Source: Oryzobacter telluris
GTDB taxonomy: Bacteria; Actinomycetota; Actinomycetes; Actinomycetales; Dermatophilaceae
Assembly (NCBI RefSeq): GCF_043099285.1
Contig: NZ_CP170723.1
Coordinates: 310,001-374,000 of the forward strand
Direction of reading: 5' to 3'
DNA: 64,000 nt
The notes below the pieces were generated by a model that saw only the letters and a list, made by a program, of their open reading frames with translations, was not told the DNA's origin and made no database searches. Below, piece after piece: positions 58,345 through 64,000 of the stretch; position 1 is the first letter of the stretch, and each line of letters starts with the position of its first letter. The position numbers were made by a program, and so were the translations under genes.

Positions 58345-61300
58345 TCAGTCCCAGGGGTCGGGCTCATCGAGGAGCGCGGCGTCGCCGGTGAACTCCGGTG
58401 CCGCCTTCTTGTCGGCGGCCGGCTTGTCCTCGGGCTGGTCCGCCGCCTCGGGCGTCTCGCCTTCTGCCGGTGCAGGAGTCTCGTCCGCGACAGGGCCGGG
58501 GGTCTCGTCCTCGGCCGGGGCCTCGTCCTGGGGAGCCTGCTCGACCGCGTCAGCGGCGGAGTCCTCGGGCGCCGCGGCTTGGGATGTCGCGGAGTCCTCT
58601 GAGGGCGAGGGCTCGTGCGTCGCGACGGGGGCAGGCGTCGCGGCGTCGGCGGGCTCGTCCCACGGGTCGACGGAGTCCTCGACGGCGGCTGCTGGCGCAG
58701 CCTCCTCGGTCGCCTCCGCCTCGGGCTCGTCAGCGGACTCCTCGGGCTGCTTCTGCTCAGCCGGTGACGGGGACGCCTCCGGCTCGTCGGCCGCGGACGG
58801 CCCGGCCTCGTCGGAGGAGTCGGCTGGCGTCGTCGGAGCCGGCTCGTCCCACGGGTCGACGGAGTCCTCGGTCGTGGCCGCCGGTGCGGTCTCGGCGACG
58901 GTCGCCTGCTCCACGGTGGCGGGGCTCGCCGAGCCGGCGGGCTCGTCCCACGGGTCGACCTCGTCGGTGGCGGCAGCGGGCTCGGTCTCGGCGGCGGTCT
59001 CCTCGGGCTCAGCCGTGGTCGTCGCATCGGTCGGCTCCCCCGGCGATCCATCCGGACCTGCCGCAGCAGGCTCGTCCCACGGGTCGGAGTCCTCTGTCGA
59101 TGCCGCGGGGGCGGGGGCAGCGGCGGTGGGGGTGTCGTCCCAGGGGCCAGCGTCGGTGTCGGCCTCGGCGGCGGGTGGCGCCTCCGCGGGGGCGGGGGCA
59201 GCGGCGGTGGGGGTGTCGTCCCAGGGGTCAGCGTCGGTGTCGGCCTCGGCGGCGGGTGGCGCCTCCGCGGGGGAGGGGGTCGCTGAGGCGGGGGTGTCGT
59301 CCCAGGGGTCGGCGTCGGTGTCGGCCTCGGCGGCGGGTGGCGCCTCCGCGGGGGCGGCGGCGGTGGGGGTGTCGTCCCAGGGGTCGGCGTCGGCGTCAGG
59401 CTCAGCGGCGGTCTCAGCCGGAGCCGCGGCGCCCGCGGGGGTGTCGTCCCAGGGGTCGCTGTCGTCGTCGGTGGCAGGCTCGGCGACCGGCGCCTCGTCC
59501 TCCACGACCGTCGCGGCCACGGCCGTCGCTCCGGCAGCAGACGCCGCTGTGGGTGCGTCGGCCTCGGCCGTGTCCGCCGTCACCGCCACGGTCTCGGGCT
59601 CGACGGAGCCGGACTCGCCCTCGTCCTCGCCTCGGCGGACCGCGGCGAGCAGCATCTGGGCGACGTCGACGACCTCGACCTCCTCAGCCTCGCCGGCGGC
59701 CTGCTTGGCGGTGAGGCCGTCGGAGATCATCACGCGGCAGAACGGGCAGCCGATGGCGATCCGCTCCGCACCGGTGGCGATCGCCTCCTCGGTGCGGTTG
59801 GTGTTGATCCGCGTGCCGAGCTTCTCCTCCATCCACATGCGCGCACCACCGGCGCCGCAGCAGAACGACTTCTCCTTGGTGCGCTCCATCTCGCGCAGCT
59901 CGACGCCGGGCAGCGCCCCGATCAGCTCGCGCGGCGGGGCGTAGACCCCGTTGTGCCGCCCGAGGTAGCAGGGGTCGTGGTAGGTCACGGTCGCCGCGGT
60001 GGACGCCGCGTTCTTCGCCGTCGACATCCCCGGGGCGTCGGAGGGGCGCGCCACCGGCGTCAGCTTCTTCTCGCGCACGAGACGGTTGAGCAGCTGGGTG
60101 TGGTGGACGACCTCGTACGAGCCACCGACGGCCGGGTACTCGTTCTTGATGGTGTTGAAGCAGTGGGCGCAGGTGACGACGACCTTGGTGACGCCGAACT
60201 CCCCGAACGTCTCCACGTTCTGCGCGGCCAGGGTCTGGAAGAGCAGCTCGTTGCCGGCCCGCCGCGCCGAGTCGCCGGTGCAGGTCTCCCCGTCGCCGAG
60301 CACCGCGAACGTCACCCCGGCGGTGTCGAGCAGCTCGGCCACGGCGCGGGTCGTCTTCTTCGCGCGGTCCTCGTAGGCGCCCGCGCAGCCCACCCAGAAC
60401 AGCCACTCGACGTCGGACGCCTTCTCCACGTCCTGCCCGAGCACCTTCACGGGGAACGGCAGGTCCTTGGCCCAGTCGAGGCGGGCCCGGGCACCCATGC
60501 CCCACGGGTTGCCCTTGCCCTCGAGGTTCTTGAACAGCCCGCCCAGCTCGGCCGGGAAGGCCGACTCGATGAGCGTGGCGTAGCGACGCATGTCGACGAT
60601 GTGGTCGACGTGCTCGATGTCGACCGGGCACTGCTCGACGCATGCGCCGCAGGTGGTGCACGACCACAGCACGTCGGCGTCGATGACGGCGTCCGGCCCG
60701 TGCGGGTTGTACGCCGTGAGCGGCGAGGTGATGTCGTAGCCCGTGTCGCCGACGAGCGACACGTCGGGCCAGGAGATCGCCGCCGGGGAGGTGGTCGCCC
60801 CCTCGACGCCGCGGGTCGCATCCGGCGTCGCGGCCTTCGACGCCACCGAGGCCAGCGCCTTCTCCGGGTCGCCGGCGTGCTCGGCCAGGGCCTTGAGGTA
60901 GGGCGCCTTGGCGTCGGCGTGGTCGCGCAGCGTCATCATCAGCAGCTTGGGCGACAGCGGCTTCTCGGTGTTCCACGCGGGGCACTGCGACTGGCAGCGA
61001 CCGCACTCGGTGCAGGTGGAGAAGTCGAGCAGGCCCTTCCACGTGAAGTCCTCGACGGCGCCGACCCCGAGGGAGTCGCCCTCCTCCATCTCCTCGAGCG
61101 CCTCGAGCGTGAACGGCTTGCCGCCCACGGTCAGCGGCCGCACCGCGCCCAGCGCCGTGCGCCCGGAGGCCTCGCGCTTGAACCAGATGTTGGGGAAGGC
61201 GAGGAAGCGGTGCCACGCCACGCCCATCGTGGGCTGCAGCGAGATGGTGATCATCCAGGCGAAGGAGATGAGGATCTTCACCGTCGCCACGACGTAGACC

Positions 61301-62046
61301 CAGGTGGCCAGCGTCGGCACGGAGGCGCCCGACCACAGCCCCGCCATCCACCCGGTGAGGGGGAAGTGCAGCGCGAGCGAGGTCTCCGGCTCCAGGCGGG
61401 TGACCATCGCCGCCTCGAGGGCGCGCAGCAGGACGATGCAGATCGTGACGAACAGGATCGTCAGCTCGACGTAGTACGCCTGCCAGAACGTCGACCCGAA
61501 GAAGCGCGAGCGGCGCCCGCCCTCCCCGGCGGCCGAGCGCGGGTGCTCCTTCTGCCGGATCGCCATGAGCACGACGATGCCGACGAGCCCGGCCCACGCG
61601 AACAGCTCGACGACCCACTCGAACGGCGCGAAGTGCCCGATGACGGGAAGCCGGTAGTCGGGCTGGACCAGCTGGAAGAACGCGTTGACGAGCGTGGTGA
61701 AGAGGATGAGGAAGGCGAGCGCGGTGAACCAGTGCGCCGCCGCGACGACCTTCAGCCGCGACATCCGGGTGTGTCCGAGGAACTCCTTGGCCAGCACCCA
61801 CGAGCGCGACCCGGGCTCGTTCGTGCGCGTCGCGTCGGGGCGGCCGAGGCGGTACAGCGCGACGAAGCGCCCCACCTGGCGGAACAGCAGAGCCCAGCCG
61901 ATGAGCGGCACCACGGTGCACAGCACGATCGCCACGACCTGCACGGCACCCAGGCCGCCGAAGCGCTCGTCGGGCATCGGGATGACCTCACGCGAGAGGG
62001 CGGAGACCACGGACGGCACGACGGCGGGCGCGGTGGCGACAGGCAT
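58345..62046 (-). CDS. EtfD-like membrane iron-sulfur oxidoreductase with long DPWD-repeat tail
   Basis: A 1233-residue protein. Residues 30-310 hold about six membrane helices of the nitrate-reductase-gamma-like type. Two [4Fe-4S] motifs follow, CTECGRCQSQCP (about 345) and CTTCGACVEQCPVD (about 460), then two CCG-type domains (YHDPCYLGRHNGVY; SFCCGAGGARMW near 727), the heterodisulfide-reductase-D pattern. This matches mycobacterial EtfD (Rv0338c type), which passes electrons from EtfAB to quinone in fatty-acid oxidation. From about residue 800 the chain becomes Ala/Pro/Glu/Asp-rich with ten DPWD or GPWD motifs, the last at the C-terminus. TAGGCT sits 6 bases before the ATG. Confidence 0.88.
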   Translation of the reverse strand: MPVATAPAVVPSVVSALSREVIPMPDERFGGLGAVQVVAIVLCTVVPLIGWALLFRQVGRFVALYRLGRPDATRTNEPGSRSWVLAKEFLGHTRMSRLKVVAAAHWFTALAFLILFTTLVNAFFQLVQPDYRLPVIGHFAPFEWVVELFAWAGLVGIVVLMAIRQKEHPRSAAGEGGRRSRFFGSTFWQAYYVELTILFVTICIVLLRALEAAMVTRLEPETSLALHFPLTGWMAGLWSGASVPTLATWVYVVATVKILISFAWMITISLQPTMGVAWHRFLAFPNIWFKREASGRTALGAVRPLTVGGKPFTLEALEEMEEGDSLGVGAVEDFTWKGLLDFSTCTECGRCQSQCPAWNTEKPLSPKLLMMTLRDHADAKAPYLKALAEHAGDPEKALASVASKAATPDATRGVEGATTSPAAISWPDVSLVGDTGYDITSPLTAYNPHGPDAVIDADVLWSCTTCGACVEQCPVDIEHVDHIVDMRRYATLIESAFPAELGGLFKNLEGKGNPWGMGARARLDWAKDLPFPVKVLGQDVEKASDVEWLFWVGCAGAYEDRAKKTTRAVAELLDTAGVTFAVLGDGETCTGDSARRAGNELLFQTLAAQNVETFGEFGVTKVVVTCAHCFNTIKNEYPAVGGSYEVVHHTQLLNRLVREKKLTPVARPSDAPGMSTAKNAASTAATVTYHDPCYLGRHNGVYAPPRELIGALPGVELREMERTKEKSFCCGAGGARMWMEEKLGTRINTNRTEEAIATGAERIAIGCPFCRVMISDGLTAKQAAGEAEEVEVVDVAQMLLAAVRRGEDEGESGSVEPETVAVTADTAEADAPTAASAAGATAVAATVVEDEAPVAEPATDDDSDPWDDTPAGAAAPAETAAEPDADADPWDDTPTAAAPAEAPPAAEADTDADPWDDTPASATPSPAEAPPAAEADTDADPWDDTPTAAAPAPAEAPPAAEADTDAGPWDDTPTAAAPAPAASTEDSDPWDEPAAAGPDGSPGEPTDATTTAEPEETAAETEPAAATDEVDPWDEPAGSASPATVEQATVAETAPAATTEDSVDPWDEPAPTTPADSSDEAGPSAADEPEASPSPAEQKQPEESADEPEAEATEEAAPAAAVEDSVDPWDEPADAATPAPVATHEPSPSEDSATSQAAAPEDSAADAVEQAPQDEAPAEDETPGPVADETPAPAEGETPEAADQPEDKPAADKKAAPEFTGDAALLDEPDPWD
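59110..59460 (-). repeat. in-frame tandem repeat in the EtfD-like tail, 81-bp unit
   Basis: Five successive copies of a unit marked by GTGTCGTCCCAGGGG on the plus strand start at 59132, 59213, 59294, 59369 and 59441, so the period is 81, 81, 75 and 72 bases. Each unit encodes up to 27 residues (ADPWDDTP followed by an Ala/Pro stretch such as APAEAPPAAEAD). All spacings are multiples of 3. Degenerate DPWDEP units continue toward the C-terminus. Confidence 0.9.
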
Positions 62047-62052
62047 GGCGGC

Positions 62053-62058
62053 AGCCTA
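62053..62058 (-). promoter_or_regulatory. -10 box of leaderless promoter for the EtfD-like gene
   Basis: TAGGCT on the minus strand, 6 bases before the ATG. The operator-like palindrome at 62065-62082 covers the region just upstream. Confidence 0.5.
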
Positions 62059-62064
62059 GTGGCG

Positions 62065-62082
62065 GGTGAGCGGGCGCTCACC
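62065..62082. promoter_or_regulatory. GGTGAGCG-GG-CGCTCACC operator at the EtfD-like promoter
   Basis: A perfect 8-bp inverted repeat with a 2-base spacer, between the -10 and -35 positions of the promoter. Its GTGAGCG half-site also occurs upstream of the FadE5-like gene (47993-48008). TetR-type repressors commonly bind such sites. Confidence 0.6.
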
Positions 62083-62110
62083 GACCTGTGACGACGATCA
62101 ACCGCACCGG

Positions 62111-62147
62111 CGCGCACCGGCGCCCACGAGCGCGCACCGGCGCCCAC
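62111..62147. repeat. 17-bp direct repeat between the EtfD-like gene and cysK
   Basis: CGCGCACCGGCGCCCAC occurs at 62111-62127 and again at 62131-62147, a 20-base period. A shorter CGCACCGG precedes it at 62103. The region is non-coding. Confidence 0.85.
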
Positions 62148-62178
62148 CTCGGACGACGCCCGAGACACCGTTGTGCCA

Positions 62179-62206
62179 TTGATAACCGTCTGTTGGAATA
62201 TGCATA
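62179..62206 (+). promoter_or_regulatory. AT-rich promoter region of cysK
   Basis: A rare AT-rich stretch in this window. TTGATA at 62179 and TGCATA at 62201, 16 bases apart, could be the -35 and -10 elements. The gap to the ATG is about 97 bases and contains GAAAGGCGC as ribosome-binding site. Confidence 0.5.
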
Positions 62207-62302
62207 AGCAGGCGTCGGTTGCCCCGATGTCGGCACGTCCGACCGTGTCCCGGGACGCCCATCGGCGTCCGGACCACCGTTCCACCAGCGAAAGGCGCAC
62301 CG

Positions 62303-63232
62303 ATGCCCATCCTCGACGACGTCACCCAGGCCGTCGGCAACACCCCGCTCGTCCGGCTCAACCGCATCATCGAGGGCGACGCGATCGTCGCCGCGAAGCT
62401 GGAGTTCTACAACCCGGCCAGCTCGGTGAAGGACCGCATCGGTGTCGCGATCATCGACGCGGCGGAGGCGTCGGGGCAGCTGCCCGCCGGCGGCACGATC
62501 GTCGAGGCCACCTCCGGCAACACCGGCATCGCCCTGGCGATGGTCGGCGCGGCCCGCGGCTACAAGGTCGTCCTCGCCATGCCCGAGTCGATGAGCAAGG
62601 AGCGCCGCGCGCTGCTGCGCGCCTACGGCGCCGAGCTCATCCTCACCGACCCGTCCCTGGGGATGAAGGGCGCCGTCGCCAAGGCCGACGAGATCGTCGC
62701 CGAGCGCGAGGGCTCGGTCCTGGCCCGCCAGTTCGCCAACGTCGCCAACCCCGAGATCCACCGCAAGACCACCGCGGAGGAGATCTGGAAGGACACCGAC
62801 GGCCAGGTCGACATCGTCATCGCCGGCATCGGCACCGGCGGCACCATCACCGGTGTCGGCGAGGTCCTCAAGGCCCGCAAGCCCGGCGTGCAGATCGTCG
62901 CGGTCGAGCCCGAGGAGTCGCCCATCCTCAACGGCGGCGCTCCCGGCCCGCACAAGATCCAGGGCATCGGCGCCAACTTCGTGCCCGAGATCCTCAACAC
63001 CGAGATCTACGACGAGGTCATCGACGTCAACGCGGCCACCTCGGTCGAGTGGGCCCGCAAGGCCGCCACGCAGGAGGGCCTGCTCGTGGGCATCTCCTCC
63101 GGCGCCGCGCTCGCCGCCGCGAACCAGGTCGCCTCGCGCCCGGAGAACGCCGGCAAGACGATCGTCGTCATCATCCCCAGCTTCGGCGAGCGCTACCTCT
63201 CGACGATCCTGTTCGAGGGCCTCGTCGACTGA
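62303..63232 (+). CDS. cysK: cysteine synthase A (O-acetylserine sulfhydrylase)
   Basis: PLP enzyme that makes cysteine from O-acetylserine and sulfide. It has 309 residues. The PLP lysine is K43 in NPASSVKDRIG. EATSGNTGIALA binds the substrate carboxylate and GIGTGGTITGVG the PLP phosphate. IQGIGANFVPEILN and GISSGAAL are also conserved. It lies 1 base before cysE, so the two successive steps of cysteine synthesis are co-transcribed and their products may form the cysteine synthase complex. Confidence 0.97.
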   Translation: MPILDDVTQAVGNTPLVRLNRIIEGDAIVAAKLEFYNPASSVKDRIGVAIIDAAEASGQLPAGGTIVEATSGNTGIALAMVGAARGYKVVLAMPESMSKERRALLRAYGAELILTDPSLGMKGAVAKADEIVAEREGSVLARQFANVANPEIHRKTTAEEIWKDTDGQVDIVIAGIGTGGTITGVGEVLKARKPGVQIVAVEPEESPILNGGAPGPHKIQGIGANFVPEILNTEIYDEVIDVNAATSVEWARKAATQEGLLVGISSGAALAAANQVASRPENAGKTIVVIIPSFGERYLSTILFEGLVD

Positions 63233-63233
63233 C

Positions 63234-63827
63234 ATGTCCCTCATCCGTGCCGCCCGGGCGAGCATCCGCGAGGATCTCGACGCCGCCATGCGGCGTGACC
63301 CCGCCGCCGAGAACCGGCTCGATGTCGCCGTGAACTCGCCCGGGCTGCACGCGATCTGGGCCTACCGGGCCCTGCACCGGCTGTGGCAGCGCCCCGGTGG
63401 CCGCCCCGCCGCCCGTGCGCTCTCCACCCTGGTCCGCTCCGTCACCGGCGTGGAGATCCACCCGGGGGCGCAGATCGGCCGACGCTTCTTCATCGACCAC
63501 GGGATGGGCGTCGTCATCGGCGCCACCGCGGTGGTCGGCGACGACGTCATGCTCTACCACGGCGTCACGCTGGGCGGCCGGTCGCTGGCCCGCGGCACCA
63601 AGCGCCACCCCACGGTGGGTGACCGCGTCACCATCGGTGCGGGCGCGCGCGTCCTCGGCGACATCGAGATCGGTGACGACGTGCAGATCGGCGCGAACTC
63701 CGTTGTCGTGAAGCCGGTTCCGGCCGGCGCGGTCGCCACGGGCATCCCGGCGCAGGTGCGCTTCCCCGAGCACCCGGCCCAGGACCCCTACGACGCGCTG
63801 TTCGCCGAGCCGGCCCTGTTCATCTGA
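63234..63827 (+). CDS. cysE: serine O-acetyltransferase
   Basis: Left-handed beta-helix acetyltransferase that makes O-acetylserine from serine and acetyl-CoA. It has 197 residues, the short EpsC-like form. FFIDHGMGVVIGATAVVGDDVMLYHGVTLGG contains the catalytic histidines (IDHG and YHGVTLGG), followed by the hexapeptide repeats and KRHPTVGDRVTIGAGARVLG. The protein ends in EPALFI; a C-terminal isoleucine is what CysK binds in the cysteine synthase complex. Confidence 0.96.
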   Translation: MSLIRAARASIREDLDAAMRRDPAAENRLDVAVNSPGLHAIWAYRALHRLWQRPGGRPAARALSTLVRSVTGVEIHPGAQIGRRFFIDHGMGVVIGATAVVGDDVMLYHGVTLGGRSLARGTKRHPTVGDRVTIGAGARVLGDIEIGDDVQIGANSVVVKPVPAGAVATGIPAQVRFPEHPAQDPYDALFAEPALFI

Positions 63828-64000
63828 CCGCTCCACCCCGCACCCGGACCCCGGTGGACGTGACCCCGATGGGCGTGGGCGCCCAGTCGGCTCCGTAGGC
63901 GCAGAACAGGCGCCCCTCCTCCACGCCCGCGCTGGCGATCTCGAGCGCCTCGGCGGCGTCGAGCCCCTGGGCGAGGACCCGGTGGTACGCCGACATCACG
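63820..64000 (-). CDS. C-terminus of an unidentified (possibly CHAT-domain) protein, cut by window edge
   Basis: An open frame on the minus strand enters from the right edge and stops at 63820-63822. The last 59 or so residues read VMSAYHRVLAQGLDAAEALEIAS, then VEEGRLFCAYGADWAP and a final VRVRGGAVR. The helix with AxxYHRxLAxGxxxAEAL and the following FCAYGA strand resemble the end of CHAT peptidase domains, but too little is visible to be sure. Its stop overlaps the cysE end by 8 bases in convergent orientation. Confidence 0.5.
   Translation of the reverse strand, partial: VMSAYHRVLAQGLDAAEALEIASAGVEEGRLFCAYGADWAPTPIGVTSTGVRVRGGAVR

Noticed and set aside
58345..59640. Eukaryote-like DPW endocytic adaptor motifs in the EtfD-like tail
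   Set aside because: DPW resembles adaptor-binding motifs only by chance in a short string; no such partner exists in bacteria.
62083..62302. Riboswitch or T-box leader upstream of cysK
   Set aside because: No conserved riboswitch core, T-box sequence or terminator/antiterminator pair could be made out in the leader.

Overview
The window is about 64 kb of very GC-rich chromosomal DNA with dense, ordinary gene packing, many 4-bp ATGA/GTGA gene overlaps, and many genes whose start codon lies 6-8 bases after a TANNNT or CANNNT box (leaderless style). Gene content (mycothiol-dependent maleylpyruvate-isomerase-type protein, F420-type split-barrel protein, BsaP next to BioB, CydABCD cluster, EtfD-like iron-sulfur reductase, GlcNAc PTS with a GntR/HutC regulator) points to an aerobic actinobacterium. 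A family such as Intrasporangiaceae is plausible, but the assignment is only an inference. No prophage, plasmid, CRISPR array or insertion sequence was seen.

Layout. 1-9 kb: a scattered biotin locus (bioF partial, bioA, bioB-bsaP) interleaved with two membrane-anchored winged-helix proteins, a YtrA-type GntR regulator with a membrane protein, a sugar-binding-propeller-like protein and a split-barrel flavoprotein. 9-18.6 kb: AIM24, YqeY, an M56 peptidase/BlaI pair, then cydA-cydB-cydD-cydC (cytochrome bd oxidase and its thiol exporter) and an AraC/VOC pair. 18.6-23 kb: galE, a small membrane protein, an aromatic/histidinol-phosphate aminotransferase, a small secreted protein and a serine hydrolase. 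23-31 kb: a branched-chain/pyruvate-type 2-oxoacid dehydrogenase operon (E1a, E1b, E2) with an unknown fourth gene, an acyl-CoA dehydrogenase and an MFS protein. 31-36 kb: GlcNAc uptake and catabolism (gntR-EIIC-nagA divergent from EIIB-EIIA-HAD) around an inverted-repeat operator. 36-46 kb: a MarR-controlled DHA2 exporter, SRPBCC and maleylpyruvate isomerase-type proteins, a CopD-CtaG fusion, a nitrilase, a frameshifted DUF559-type gene, a glycolate-oxidase GlcD-type enzyme and tiny membrane proteins. 46-64 kb: a FadE5-type acyl-CoA dehydrogenase, DacB, tRNA-Gly(CCC), dcd, cutA, a hydrolase, a second DHA2 exporter, a four-gene osmoprotectant ABC system, a 1233-residue EtfD-like protein with a repetitive tail, and cysK-cysE.

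The feature that stands out is not a gene. Thirteen copies of an exactly 44-bp imperfect palindrome (family A) are scattered through the window. Twelve are intergenic, eight of them forming four close pairs, and one lies in frame inside cydD. A second, unrelated 44-bp palindrome sits in the equivalent interdomain linker of cydC. A 43-bp family (B, five copies) and single 46-57-bp palindromes (C, D, E) occupy other intergenic gaps. Within each family A pair the loop sequence is shared, whereas it differs between loci. This looks like a REP/BIME-like or palindromic-element system that also colonises protein linkers.

Fatty-acid oxidation forms a second theme: the fadE-like gene and the etfD-like gene carry related GTGAGCG-containing inverted repeats at their promoters, which suggests shared control by one TetR-type repressor encoded elsewhere.
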